Of a DNA stretch of 64,000 bases, positions 26,001 to 34,630 are shown piece by piece. The DNA comes from an uncultured Oscillospiraceae bacterium (GTDB lineage: Bacteria > Bacillota > Clostridia > Oscillospirales > Oscillospiraceae): positions 1-64,000 of the forward strand of contig CANROF010000087.1 in the NCBI GenBank assembly GCA_947632155.1, written 5' to 3'. The notes beneath the pieces are model-generated. The model searched no databases and was not told where the DNA came from. It saw only the letters and a list, made by a program, of their open reading frames with translations. A program made the translations under genes and the position numbers. The first letter of the stretch is position 1; the number at the start of each line of letters is the position of its first letter.

Positions 26001-29000
26001 GTGACGGTGGAGGGCGGCAGCATCAACGACCTGGACGACAATAACCACACCGTCACCTTCACCCTCACCGGCAGCGAGGTCAACGCCAACATCACCTTTA
26101 CCGCCACCAACAGCTACGACGTCAACCGCGCGAATCTTAGAATCACCAAGGTGGTGACGCTGGACGGCAAGGCCCCCGGCGAGGCGAATCCGGACAACGT
26201 TCAGTACGTTGAAGGTCAGACCTTTACTTTCAAGATCACCGGCAAAGACCCCAACGGCAACGCTGTGATATTCGATAACCAGTCCGCCGAAAGGACCGTC
26301 AATGTGACGGTGGGGCCCGACGGCACCGGTGCGCGGATGCTCGTGAATCTCCCCATCGGCACCTACGAGATCACCGAGCTTGATACGGACATTTCCCATT
26401 ACGACTTTGACGGCGTCACCTTCACCAGCAATCAGGGCACCGTCAGCCAGGACGGCAAGACCGTCACCCTGGACCTCATTGAAAAGAACGTCACCGAGAC
26501 GGTGGAATTCACCGCCGCCAACAATTACACCGTTAAGCGCACGAACCTTTCGCTGGAGAAAGCCGTCCGGCTGAACGGCCAGGAAAACAACGGACACGAG
26601 CTGATCCGGGACCTTGTCTTTGTGTTCGAGGTAGACGGCGTCGGCCTCAATGGCGAGGAAGTCCACGCTGTCCTTGACCTCCGGGCCGAGAACGGCTGGA
26701 AGCGGACCTGGTCCAACATCCCCGTGGGCGCCTACACCGTCAGGGAGGTCAGCGCCCCCGACGTCCGTTACTTCCACTACACCGGCCTTGGCTTCACCGT
26801 GAACGGCCAGAGCGTACAGCCCGAGGACGGCGCTGTCACCCTCACGGACAACGATACGATGGCCGTTGTGGCTGCCAACAGCTATGACATCAACAAAACG
26901 AGCTTCACCGTGAGCAAGCGCATCCTTGCCGGCGGCGAGGGAATCAACAGCGCCAACACCGTATATCTCGATCACCAGTTCACGTTCACGCTGGAGCTCA
27001 TCGAGGCCGCGGACGGGCTTAGCGAATGGTCCTCCAAGACCGTCAGCATCGGACCCGGCCAGAGCGGCGCTTTTGAAAACCTGCCCGTGGGTACCTACAG
27101 GCTCACCGAGTCCGGCGCCGCCGTCAGCGACTACACCTTCAACGGCGTGACCTTCGACAACGGCAAGGTCACCCCCAACGGGGACGGCAGCTTCACCGTC
27201 CGGCTCTCCGATGAGGAGAACAACAGCGGCGTCAACGTCACCGCCGTCAACAGCTATACCCTCAACAGCGCCTCCTTCACCCTCACCAAAAAGGTGGAGC
27301 TGGATGGGAAGGAGCTGGGGGACGGGGCGGAGGAGCTCAGGGGCGTCCTGTTCGGCTTCACGGTCACCGGCGCCGACTTCAACGGTGTGGCCCATGAGCA
27401 GTTCGTCACCGTAGCCGCCGGCGGGACCGTCACGGTCACGCTGCCCCACGGCGTCTACACAGTCACCGAGGTCAACTCCGGCCTTGCAAACTACGAAAAC
27501 CATAAGCTGACCTTCACCGGCAGCGACGGCGTCACCGTCACCGGCGACGGCTCCGTCACCGTGGCCCTCACCGACGAGAGCATGAACGGCGCCGTTGAGA
27601 TCGCCGCCGTGAACACCTATACCCGCAAGCTCGACAGCATCAACATCCGCAAGCTCATCACCGGCAACAACGCGGACATCAGGTCGCTGTGGGATTTCAC
27701 CGTGGCGATGAGGGTCCCCGCGGACTACGTGGAGCTGGCCGGCTCCTACGCCTACACCGTCACCGGCGAGGACGGCGGTCCCGCCATGACCGCCGGCGCG
27801 GAGGGCGCTGAGACGCCGAAGGCCGGGACCGTCAGCGTCCTGCGCAATGAGGACGGGACCCCCGTGACCGTGGAGATCGACGGCCTGGAGTACGTGGTCT
27901 ACGGCGTCGTGGAAAAGCTTGGAAACGACGAGACGGCCCATATCGCCGGCGTACCCGTGGGGGTCCTGTACAAGGTCACCGAGCTCCAGGAAAACCAGGG
28001 CGGCTACATCACCGAGTACAGCGACCGGAAAAACGGCATGGGCATTGTGGAGGAGAACGGCGAGAACCTCACCGTTGTCCAGAACAGCAACGACATCTAT
28101 ACCTACATCTCCGTCACCAAGACCTGGGCCAACGACAGGCCCTCCCAGCGGCCCGGCAGCATCACCGCGGCGCTCTATAAAAACGGCGTGCTCTATGAGA
28201 CGTTCGAGCTCTCCGCGGCCAACAACTGGACCAGGAACTGGGGCTTTATGGAGTACGGCGCCGAATATACCGTGGAGGAGCTGAACGTCCCCGCGGGCTA
28301 CGTGGCCAGCTACTCCGGAATCTTCAGGGGCACGGTGGTCAACATCACCATTACCAATACCTCCCAGCAGGACTACACAAGCTACTCCGTCCGCAAGGTC
28401 TGGCAGGGCGACGACGCCGCGACGCGTCCCGCCGGCATCACCGTCCAGCTCATGGCCGACGGCGCGCCCTACGGCCAGAGCGTGACGCTGAACGCCGCCA
28501 ACGGGTGGGCCCACACCTGGACCGGCCTTGACGCCGAGACGGACTACACCGTCGCGGAGCTGGATGTGCCCGAGGGCTACGTCTCCTCCGGCGCCGCCAA
28601 CGGCCGCGAGTACGTCATCACCAACACCTGGGGACCCAGGACCGAGGTGACGGTCAGCAAGGTCTGGCTCGAGGCCGACGGCAGCGAGACGGATATGGAC
28701 CTGCCCGACGCCATCACCGTGAGCCTCTACAACAACGGGCAGCTCATCTCCAGCGTCGTCCTCAGCGAGGACACCGGGTGGGCCTACACCTGGACCGGCC
28801 TTGACGCCGCCGGCAGCTACACCGTGGAGGAGACTGCGGTGGAGGGCTGGACCGGCAGCGTGAGCCGCGACGGCAACGCCTTCGTCCTCACCAACGTCCG
28901 GGACGACACCTTCTTCGAATTCGAGGAACCGGATACGCCGCTGTCCGGCCGGCCCTTTGACGAGGAGCTCACCGAGATCCCCGACGACGAGGTCCCCCTG

Positions 29001-29141
29001 GACTACATGCCCTCCACCGGCGACGACGGAGCTCTGGCCTTCTGGCTGGCCATGGCGGCCCTCTCCGGCACGGGCCTGCTGCTCACCGCCTTCGCCCCCC
29101 GCAGACGCGGGGAGGAGGACCCCGAGGGCGAGGAGGAATAA
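23079..29141 (+). CDS. giant cell-wall-anchored surface protein with beta-helix and Cna-type domains
   Basis: About 2,020 residues. A Sec signal peptide (1-31, ending TAFAD) is followed by two Cys/His motifs of the form CGKEEHxHTQxC (about 36-56 and 183-203). Between them is a Pro-Glu-Asp tract and ETDAP repeats. Residues about 250-610 are a GGG-rich parallel beta-helix. From about 794 come seven SpaA/Cna-like domains, each ending in a conserved Asn motif (AVNNY, ATNSY and similar), then three Cna_B domains (VTKTW, VRKVW, VSKVW). The C-terminus has sortase motif MPSTG, a membrane helix and RRR. Probably an adhesin with isopeptide-stabilised stalk. ATG 23079 follows AAAGGAG. No sortase gene is nearby. 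Confidence 0.88.
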   Translation: MKVRKNLRRLLAVVLALSMTMSLLTVTAFADEEIPVCGKEEHVHTQECYEKALVCGLEEPEPDPEPEPEPEPDPEPEPEPEPLPQIMPGFFEMPGIGEPREPAADAPETDAPETDAPETDEPGSEDTPAGDVPLTGAPAVTVPDEIDPGMSVDPGDAPDAGEPEAGESGPTGPEAQPHFHGDGCYELRLVCGKEEHTHTQKCFRSLELASPADEIQNDGIMTIAAGGLPTRGDLAADEYDLGGGTVPLEGPLKIRNGTVTIKNGTVNAQGNGSAIIVFGGTLVLENVTVTGGTGTKIWRNGTTTEGNKVYGNYYVGDEKEFIKDYWNINGFGSAIGDYVAGNKDATTTYGGGILVVNSGKLEIKGNSSIENNTANMGGGICSFISSTVNVYGGVICGNTADIYGGGGMWLGGKNNRIYPTDGDIYICNNTTETLVDLGGGGVFQTNNGTLSIQNAVIYDNTAYGLGGGIGGCLHGSVSVVNPDTAAIYGNTATGEHRLSDTKNGGTDRSGSFVDWSSLIGHADDYFVAGWSRLGPETLGGGYANWVGRAIDSKGAAAREVNGGMIEVLDGLLGLSVLNDDEVEAAANANNAKKTYIYDNVSYMHGGGIGTNGMLIFGIEDERQLWSDNSLTIKAGKMVEVPVLDEDAHVNESPEGYTFELVKDERVIATAKSDAQGNIIFPNLPTTALFGKGNAQSLNVTLFLREKAGDELSMEYDGSKKTIQITGSRNTWEENSTFGPNTAEEGQPYKGKFELKIYHITDTVNTVTVNGEPTEFADNTITLPENTFVNRYLTGGLKIKKEITGAAPGLYEDKEFHFTVVGPDGFTKSVTVTGAGEADISGLPIGDYTITETGDTSIEGFNWLSSSVSSGSVTVTNGQTAEFTAVNNYKLKEIDLSIRKLLELNSAADGDNVAEKYLDHRFTFSLYGTDINGNKVTWAGVRLRAGELGVFAGVPAGTYTIIESDYEIPDFAYQGVTVEGGSINDLDDNNHTVTFTLTGSEVNANITFTATNSYDVNRANLRITKVVTLDGKAPGEANPDNVQYVEGQTFTFKITGKDPNGNAVIFDNQSAERTVNVTVGPDGTGARMLVNLPIGTYEITELDTDISHYDFDGVTFTSNQGTVSQDGKTVTLDLIEKNVTETVEFTAANNYTVKRTNLSLEKAVRLNGQENNGHELIRDLVFVFEVDGVGLNGEEVHAVLDLRAENGWKRTWSNIPVGAYTVREVSAPDVRYFHYTGLGFTVNGQSVQPEDGAVTLTDNDTMAVVAANSYDINKTSFTVSKRILAGGEGINSANTVYLDHQFTFTLELIEAADGLSEWSSKTVSIGPGQSGAFENLPVGTYRLTESGAAVSDYTFNGVTFDNGKVTPNGDGSFTVRLSDEENNSGVNVTAVNSYTLNSASFTLTKKVELDGKELGDGAEELRGVLFGFTVTGADFNGVAHEQFVTVAAGGTVTVTLPHGVYTVTEVNSGLANYENHKLTFTGSDGVTVTGDGSVTVALTDESMNGAVEIAAVNTYTRKLDSINIRKLITGNNADIRSLWDFTVAMRVPADYVELAGSYAYTVTGEDGGPAMTAGAEGAETPKAGTVSVLRNEDGTPVTVEIDGLEYVVYGVVEKLGNDETAHIAGVPVGVLYKVTELQENQGGYITEYSDRKNGMGIVEENGENLTVVQNSNDIYTYISVTKTWANDRPSQRPGSITAALYKNGVLYETFELSAANNWTRNWGFMEYGAEYTVEELNVPAGYVASYSGIFRGTVVNITITNTSQQDYTSYSVRKVWQGDDAATRPAGITVQLMADGAPYGQSVTLNAANGWAHTWTGLDAETDYTVAELDVPEGYVSSGAANGREYVITNTWGPRTEVTVSKVWLEADGSETDMDLPDAITVSLYNNGQLISSVVLSEDTGWAYTWTGLDAAGSYTVEETAVEGWTGSVSRDGNAFVLTNVRDDTFFEFEEPDTPLSGRPFDEELTEIPDDEVPLDYMPSTGDDGALAFWLAMAALSGTGLLLTAFAPRRRGEEDPEGEEE

Positions 29142-29167
29142 ACCTTTCCACAAAATAACCGACCTAA

Positions 29168-29198
29168 CCGGCGGGGCCTTGGCCCCGCCGGAGCTTTT
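29168..29198 (+). terminator. terminator after the surface-protein gene
   Basis: Perfect 11-bp stem CCGGCGGGGCC / GGCCCCGCCGG with a 2-nt loop, then AGCTTTT. Confidence 0.85.
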
Positions 29199-29240
29199 GG
29201 CCCGGAAAAAGGCCCGGCAGGGCTTTTTTCCGGGCCAAAA
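29195..29240. terminator. second hairpin, bidirectional
   Basis: About 20-bp near-perfect stem starting TTTTGGCCCGGAAAAAG with its complement, loop GGCA, directly after the first terminator. Confidence 0.7.
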
Positions 29241-29267
29241 CTACTACCAAACCGTTCCGCGGTATGG

Positions 29268-29294
29268 TATAATATCCGCAGAGCGGATATTATA
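29268..29294. promoter_or_regulatory. inverted repeat overlapping a TATAAT box
   Basis: Perfect 12-bp arms TATAATATCCGC and its complement around AGA. A TATAAT lies within each arm, on opposite strands. It could be an operator or promoter for the U32 genes; no good -35 is seen. Confidence 0.4.
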
Positions 29295-29405
29295 TTTGAT
29301 TTTACGCCGTTTTTCTCCCCGGCTTCGCCGGAAACCGAAAAACATGGCGAATATACCATCCCTGAAATGGCATTCTATTTGACCGCTTTGAAAAGCAGGT
29401 GTTTT

Positions 29406-30605
29406 ATGAGGGATATTGAATTGCTGGCCCCGGCGGGGGATATGGAGAGTCTGAACGCGGCGCTGCGGTTTGGCGCCGACGCGGTGTACGTGGGCGGGGA
29501 GCTTTTGCAGCTAAGGGCCGCCAGTGCGGGCTTTGGCCGGGAGGACCTGGCCCGGGCGGCGGAGCTTGCGCACGGGCGGGGCAAGCGCATTTACGCCGCG
29601 GTAAACTCCCTTGCCGGGAACGGGGAGATTCCCCTGGCCGCGGAGTACGCCCGGTTTTTGCGGGATACCGGCATCGACGCCGCCATCGTCTCGGACCTGG
29701 GCGTCATCGACACCTTTAAAAAGGCCGCGCCGGAGCTGGAGCTGCACCTGTCCACCCAGGCGAGCTGTCAGAATTACGCCGCCGCCCGGGTCTACCGCGA
29801 CATGGGCGTCCGGCGGATCGTCCTGGCCCGGGAGATGAGCGTTGAGGACATAGCCCGGCTCCGCGCCAACGTCCCGGCGGACCTGGAGCTGGAGGCCTTC
29901 GTCCACGGGGCCATGTGCATGGCCGTGTCGGGCCGGTGCATCCTGAGCTCGTATCTCACGGGCCGCAGCGGCAACCGGGGCGAGTGCGCCCAGCCGTGCC
30001 GGTGGAACTGGGCGCTGACGGAGGAAAAGCGGCCGGGGGAATACTTCCCCATCCTTGAGGAGGGGGGCTATACCGCCATTTTGAGCTCCCACGACCTCTG
30101 CTGTATCGACATGCTGGACGAGCTCCGGGACGCCGGGGTGACGTCCTTTAAGATAGAGGGCCGGATGAAGACGGCCTACTACGTGGCGGGAGTCGTGAAC
30201 GCCTACCGGATGGCGCTGGACGGCGGGGACCTTGCGCGCTGCCGGGAGGAGCTGGAGCTTTTGAAGCACCGGCCCTACTCCGACGGGTTTTACCACGGGT
30301 TTTTAAAGGAGCGCCACGTAAATTCCGGCCGGTATGAGCACGGGGCGGTGTTCGTGGGGAACGTGCTGGAGGCCGGGGACGGCCGCATAAAGGTGCGCCA
30401 GAGGAACCGTTTCCGGGTGGGCGAAACGCTGGAGGTCCTCTCCCCGGGGAGGGCGCCGGAGAGCTTTGAGGTGACAAGGATCCTCACCGAGGCCGGGGAG
30501 GCCCGGGACGCCGCGCCCCACCCCAACGAGATCCTGACGATTCCCTGCGATGTCCCGGCGATGTCCGGGGATTTTCTCAGAAGGAGGGAGAGGGATGACG
30601 CCTGA
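29406..30605 (+). CDS. U32-family protein (TrhP/YrrN-like), first of pair
   Basis: 399-residue peptidase-U32 family protein. Key signature: AFVHGAMCMAVSGRCILSS followed by GRSGNRGECAQPCRW, whose cysteines bind a cofactor in characterised members. Relatives in E. coli and B. subtilis are needed for 5-hydroxyuridine at the tRNA wobble base (TrhP), with two adjacent paralogs in B. subtilis as here. The N-terminal domain is a TIM-barrel-like LLAPAGDMESLNAALRFGADAVYVG. ATG 29406 is chosen because similarity begins there. It overlaps the next gene by 11 nt. Confidence 0.85.
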   Translation: MRDIELLAPAGDMESLNAALRFGADAVYVGGELLQLRAASAGFGREDLARAAELAHGRGKRIYAAVNSLAGNGEIPLAAEYARFLRDTGIDAAIVSDLGVIDTFKKAAPELELHLSTQASCQNYAAARVYRDMGVRRIVLAREMSVEDIARLRANVPADLELEAFVHGAMCMAVSGRCILSSYLTGRSGNRGECAQPCRWNWALTEEKRPGEYFPILEEGGYTAILSSHDLCCIDMLDELRDAGVTSFKIEGRMKTAYYVAGVVNAYRMALDGGDLARCREELELLKHRPYSDGFYHGFLKERHVNSGRYEHGAVFVGNVLEAGDGRIKVRQRNRFRVGETLEVLSPGRAPESFEVTRILTEAGEARDAAPHPNEILTIPCDVPAMSGDFLRRRERDDA

Positions 30606-32634
30606 GGTCCTGGCCCCCGCCGGGGGGACGGAACAGCTCATTGCCGCGGTCCGGTGCGGCGCGGACGCCGTATATCTGGGCGCCGGGGGCTTCAACGCCC
30701 GCCGGAACGCCGAGAATTTCGGGGACGGGCGGCTTTTTGACGCGGTGAGCTGCGCCCACGTCCGGGGCGTGAAGGTCCACGTCACGGTGAATACGCTGGT
30801 CATGGACCAGGAGCTCCCCGCCCTGGACGCGGCCATCCGGGAGATCGCGGAGAGCGGCGCCGACGCCGTGATCGTCCAGGACCTGGGCGTAAACGCCCGC
30901 TTCCGGGAGCTGGTCCCGGACATCCCCCGCCACGCCTCCACCCAGATGACCGTCCATAACCTGGACGGGGCGAAAATGGCCGCCGACCTGGGCTTTTCCC
31001 GGGTGGTGCTGGCCCGGGAGCTGACCCTGGGGGAGATCGAGCGTATCGCCGCCCGGTGCGGCATCGAGACGGAGGTCTTTATCCACGGGGCGCTGTGCAT
31101 GTGCATGTCCGGTCAATGCGCCCTGAGCTCCATGCTGGGCGGGCGCAGCGGCAACCGGGGCCTCTGCGCGCAGCCGTGCAGGCTGGATTTCAAAAACAGC
31201 GAGCGGGAGTACGCCCTGAGCCTCAAGGACATGTCCCATATTAAATACGTAAAGGAGCTGGCGGAGGCCGGGGTGGCGTCCTTCAAGATCGAGGGGCGCA
31301 TGAAGCGCCCGGAGTACGTGGCCGCCGCCGTCACCGCCGTCCGGGCGGCCCTCCGGGGGGAGGACTACGATGAGGAGAGCCTGCGGGCCGTGTTCTCCCG
31401 GAGCGGCTTCACCGACGGGTATCTCACGGGCCGGCGGGATGCCTCCATGTTCGGCCGCCGGGAGCGGGAGGACGTGGCCGCCGCGGCGCCGGTGCTGGGG
31501 AGGCTCGCGGCCCTCTACCGGGCCGAGCGGCGGAGCGTCCCGGCGGATATGGAGTTTACCCTGACGCCGGAGGGCAGCGCCCTCACCGTGCGGTGCGGCG
31601 GCGACGCCGTCACCGTCCCGGGCCCCGCGCCGGAGGCGGCGCGCAGCAGGCCCCTGGACGCCGGGAGCGCCCGGGGAAGTCTTGAAAAGACCGGCGGCAC
31701 GCCGTACTTCGTCCGGGGGTTCCACGCGGACATCGCCCCGGGGCTCATGCTGCCGGCCTCCGCCCTCAACGCCCTCCGCCGGGAGGCGCTGGAGGCGCTG
31801 ACGCGCCTGCGGGAGCGGCCGAGGCCCTGGAGAATCGCGGAGGAAGCGGCGGAGCGGCCGCCCATAGCGCCCCACACGGCCGGGGAGCCGGAGCTGTGGG
31901 GGAGCTTCCGGCTTTTTGAGCAGGCCCGGGCCGCCCGGGGGCTCCGGCGGGTCATCCTGCCGGCCTCCGAGATCGAAAAGCACCCGGAGACTGTGGAAAT
32001 TTATGGGGAAAAGTTGACGGTGGGACTAAATCCGCTATATTTCGACACGGAAAAAGGGAATATGGAGGGGAGACTTGCAAAAATATACGCCCTGGGGGTG
32101 AAAAACGCCCTGTGCGAAAATCTGTACGCGGTGAAGCTGGCGGGGCGGCTGGGATTTGCCCTCCACGGCGGGACGGGGCTCAACATCATGAACACCCCGG
32201 CCCTCCGGGAGCTCCAACGGTTGGGGCTTGAGAGCGCCGCGGTGTCCTTTGAGCTGCCCATGGCGCGAATCGCCGCCCTGGGCGGGGACATCCCCCGGGG
32301 CATCGCGGCCTACGGGTATCTGCCGCTGATGCGCTTTCGCGCCTGCCCCCTGAGGACCCGGGCCGGCTGCGGGAGCTGTCCGGGCCAGGGGGAGCTGACG
32401 GACCGGCGGGGCGTCAAATTCCGGGTGCTGTGCTCCGGGCGCGAGTACGGGACGCTCTTGAACTCCGTGCCCCTGCACATCGGGGAAAAGCGGACGGAGG
32501 GCGTGGATTTTCTCGTCCTGCGCTTCACCGTGGAGACGCCGGAGGAGGTCCGGGAGGTCCTTTATCAGTACGAAAACCGCCTCCCCTCGGGAAAAAGCCG
32601 CACCGGCGGGCTCTATTACCGGCAGCTTTTGTGA
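30595..32634 (+). CDS. U32-family protein with C-terminal extension, second of pair
   Basis: 679 residues. The N-terminal half repeats the U32 core (LAPAGGTEQLIAAVRCGADAVYLG; FIHGALCMCMSGQCALSS; GRSGNRGLCAQPCRLD). The extra 300 residues resemble the DUF3656-type extension found in clostridial U32 proteins and include a further Cys cluster (RACPLRTRAGCGSCPGQ). An AAGGAGGGAG ribosome site inside the upstream gene sets the ATG at 30595. The pairing suggests joint action in tRNA wobble-uridine hydroxylation; this is inferred from relatives. Confidence 0.83.
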   Translation: MTPEVLAPAGGTEQLIAAVRCGADAVYLGAGGFNARRNAENFGDGRLFDAVSCAHVRGVKVHVTVNTLVMDQELPALDAAIREIAESGADAVIVQDLGVNARFRELVPDIPRHASTQMTVHNLDGAKMAADLGFSRVVLARELTLGEIERIAARCGIETEVFIHGALCMCMSGQCALSSMLGGRSGNRGLCAQPCRLDFKNSEREYALSLKDMSHIKYVKELAEAGVASFKIEGRMKRPEYVAAAVTAVRAALRGEDYDEESLRAVFSRSGFTDGYLTGRRDASMFGRREREDVAAAAPVLGRLAALYRAERRSVPADMEFTLTPEGSALTVRCGGDAVTVPGPAPEAARSRPLDAGSARGSLEKTGGTPYFVRGFHADIAPGLMLPASALNALRREALEALTRLRERPRPWRIAEEAAERPPIAPHTAGEPELWGSFRLFEQARAARGLRRVILPASEIEKHPETVEIYGEKLTVGLNPLYFDTEKGNMEGRLAKIYALGVKNALCENLYAVKLAGRLGFALHGGTGLNIMNTPALRELQRLGLESAAVSFELPMARIAALGGDIPRGIAAYGYLPLMRFRACPLRTRAGCGSCPGQGELTDRRGVKFRVLCSGREYGTLLNSVPLHIGEKRTEGVDFLVLRFTVETPEEVREVLYQYENRLPSGKSRTGGLYYRQLL

Positions 32635-32671
32635 CGCCGGGGCGGTACACTTTTGACAATTAAAGCAGAGG

Positions 32672-32700
32672 TTGACAAAGCGGGGAAAATGTGATAACAT
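32672..32700 (+). promoter_or_regulatory. promoter of the ATP synthase operon
   Basis: TTGACA (32672-32677), 17-bp spacer, TAACAT (32695-32700), 50 nt before atpZ. Confidence 0.75.
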
Positions 32701-32749
32701 ATTTTTTTGAATTGCGGCGGGTTTCGGACGGCGGTCAACGGGTGGTCAA

Positions 32750-33013
32750 ATGAGAAAGGGCTTCGGATTTTTAAAAAATATCGTCTGGATCACCCAGCTC
32801 GGCCTTTCCGTCGCCGCGCCCATCGTGCTGTGCGTCCTGGGCTCCGTGTGGCTCGGGAACCGCTTCGGGCTGGGGCCCTGGGTGGTGGCGGTGGGGACGC
32901 TCCTGGGCATTGGCGCGGCCTTCGCCGCCCTCTGGCAGAACCTCCGGGAGCTGGAGCGGCAGGCCAAGGAGGACGACAACGACCCGGGCGTGGGCTTCAA
33001 CGACCACAAATGA
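32750..33013 (+). CDS. atpZ: F0F1 ATP synthase assembly-type protein AtpZ
   Basis: 87-residue protein with two membrane helices (about 12-35 and 42-62) and a charged C-terminus. It matches the small AtpZ/AtpI-like proteins that head many bacterial atp operons and are linked to cation handling or rotor assembly. It opens the operon directly after the promoter and is followed 9 nt later by the AtpI-type gene. Confidence 0.75.
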   Translation: MRKGFGFLKNIVWITQLGLSVAAPIVLCVLGSVWLGNRFGLGPWVVAVGTLLGIGAAFAALWQNLRELERQAKEDDNDPGVGFNDHK

Positions 33014-33022
33014 GGTGCCGAC

Positions 33023-33442
33023 ATGCTTCACAATGACGCCGCCATACGGCAGTTTTTCAAAATAGCCCTGGGCGTCGCGGCGCTGACGGCGCTGGAGGTG
33101 GCGGTCTACGCGCTTCTGGGCCGCTTCTCCGTGAACGTGCTGCTGGGGGCCCTCTTCGGGATGGCCGTCTCCTGCGCAAATTTCCTGGCGCTGACGGTGA
33201 CAGTCTCCCGGGCCGCCGACCGGGTGGAGAGCGGCGCGGACGCCATGAAGGCCAAGACGGCGGTGCAGGGGTCCTCGACGCTGAGGCTCCTGTTGCTGCT
33301 GGGCATTTATATCGCGGTGCTGAAGCTCACCACGCTCGACCCCCTGGCCTCGGTCCTGCCCCTTGTGTTTGTGCAGATCAGCATCAGTCTTTTCGAGTTT
33401 TTCCGCAGGGACGGTGAAAAGAATGGAAGTAAACGGTCCTAA
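33023..33442 (+). CDS. atpI: ATP synthase I-chain family protein
   Basis: 139 residues with four hydrophobic helices, matching ATP synthase subunit I, a non-stoichiometric membrane factor that helps assemble the c-ring. It overlaps the start of atpB by 20 nt, so the two are translationally linked. Confidence 0.78.
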   Translation: MLHNDAAIRQFFKIALGVAALTALEVAVYALLGRFSVNVLLGALFGMAVSCANFLALTVTVSRAADRVESGADAMKAKTAVQGSSTLRLLLLLGIYIAVLKLTTLDPLASVLPLVFVQISISLFEFFRRDGEKNGSKRS

Positions 33443-34289
33443 AATATATCTTCAGATAAACGGCATGAACGTCATCACCCAGACCACGGTGGCGAGCTTC
33501 GTGGTGATGGTCCTTTTGTGCGCCGCCGGCTTTTTCCTGGGGCGGAATTTGAAAAAACGCCCGGGGAGGATGCAGGTGCTGACGGAGAAGGGCGTCTCCA
33601 TGCTCTATAACCTGGTGGAGGACACCATGGGCAAGCACAATTCCTACTGGACGCCCTACATCGGGGCGCTGTTCCTCTCCTCCATCGGCGGGTCCCTCAT
33701 CGGCATGACGGGCATTCTCCGCTCGGCAACGTCCGACGTCAGCACCACCATCACCTGGGCGCTGATGACGAGCTTCCTCGTCTGGGGCTGCACCATTAAA
33801 AACAGCGGCCTGAAAAGCTTTTTGAAGGGGTACATAAATCCCCTGAATATCGTCTCCGACATCGCCCAGCCCGTCAGTATGGCCTTCCGTCACTTCGGAA
33901 ACATCATGGGCGGCGGGGTGCTGATGAGCATCCTCTACACCGGCCTTGCGGGGCTGTCCTCCCTCATCGTTGGGGCGGTGCGCTCCAACGGCTGGGTGGT
34001 CACCGGCGTGACGGCGCTGGTGGGAGCGGCGCTTCTGCTTTTGGGCTTCAAGAAGAAAAAAATGGTGTTCAAGATTTTCGGGGCCGTGTTCGCGGGCATC
34101 GCCGTGGCGGCGGCGCTGGAGCTCTTGGGCGTCTTCGGGGAGGTCCCCATTTTGGAGGTGGGCATCCCGGCGGTGCTGAGCCTCTACTTCGACATCTTCT
34201 CCGGCGGCATCCAGGCGCTGGTGTTCTCGCTGCTGACGATGGTCTATGTAGGCATGGCCTGTCCGCCGAAAGAGGAGAAAAACAAGTAA
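33423..34289 (+). CDS. atpB: F0 ATP synthase subunit a
   Basis: 288-residue membrane stator subunit that provides ion half-channels to the c-ring. The helix with the essential region FRHFGNIMGGGVLMS is visible, as is the C-terminal QALVFSLLTMVYVGMA typical of subunit a. A basic insertion LGFKKKKMVFK lies before the last two helices. The start lies within the end of the upstream gene. In context with the Na+-type c subunit it probably conducts Na+. Confidence 0.93.
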   Translation: MEVNGPKIYLQINGMNVITQTTVASFVVMVLLCAAGFFLGRNLKKRPGRMQVLTEKGVSMLYNLVEDTMGKHNSYWTPYIGALFLSSIGGSLIGMTGILRSATSDVSTTITWALMTSFLVWGCTIKNSGLKSFLKGYINPLNIVSDIAQPVSMAFRHFGNIMGGGVLMSILYTGLAGLSSLIVGAVRSNGWVVTGVTALVGAALLLLGFKKKKMVFKIFGAVFAGIAVAAALELLGVFGEVPILEVGIPAVLSLYFDIFSGGIQALVFSLLTMVYVGMACPPKEEKNK

Positions 34290-34350
34290 ATTAACCGCAA
34301 ATTTACGGTTAAAGATAATCATTCAGCAATCTTTTGAGGAGGTAAATATC

Positions 34351-34590
34351 ATGGGTGAGATCGTTAGAGCCGCGGCCGTTCTCGGCGCGGGACTTTGCAT
34401 GGGCATCGGGGCCATCGGACCGGCTCTCGGTGAGGGCAACGCCGTGGGCAAGGCGCTGGAGGGCATGGCCCGTCAGCCCGAGGCCGCCAGCACCCTGAGG
34501 ACCAACATGATCCTGGGCTGCGCCATCACCGAGTCCACGGGCATCTACTCCCTGGTCATCGCGATTTTGCTGATCTTCGCGGTCAGATAA
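34351..34590 (+). CDS. atpE: F0 ATP synthase subunit c with Na+-type two-carboxylate site
   Basis: 79-residue two-helix proteolipid of the rotor ring. Helix 1 carries GPALGEG with Glu28; the loop is the usual ARQPE; helix 2 carries ITESTGIY with Glu61, Ser62, Thr63 and Tyr66. In Na+-driven rings the site uses Gln or Glu at the helix-1 position plus ES-T-Y in helix 2. A Glu there is the two-carboxylate type known from Fusobacterium. Na+ coupling is therefore predicted. AGGAGG precedes the ATG. Confidence 0.95.
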   Translation: MGEIVRAAAVLGAGLCMGIGAIGPALGEGNAVGKALEGMARQPEAASTLRTNMILGCAITESTGIYSLVIAILLIFAVR

Positions 34591-34630
34591 ACGGCGCACA
34601 GGGTACTTTTCACCGGAAGGAGTGAGTGAC

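Noticed and set aside
24504..29153. A 1,549-codon open frame antisense to the surface-protein gene
   Set aside because: It mirrors the GC-biased codons of the repeated Cna-type domains; it has no ribosome site or recognisable domain.
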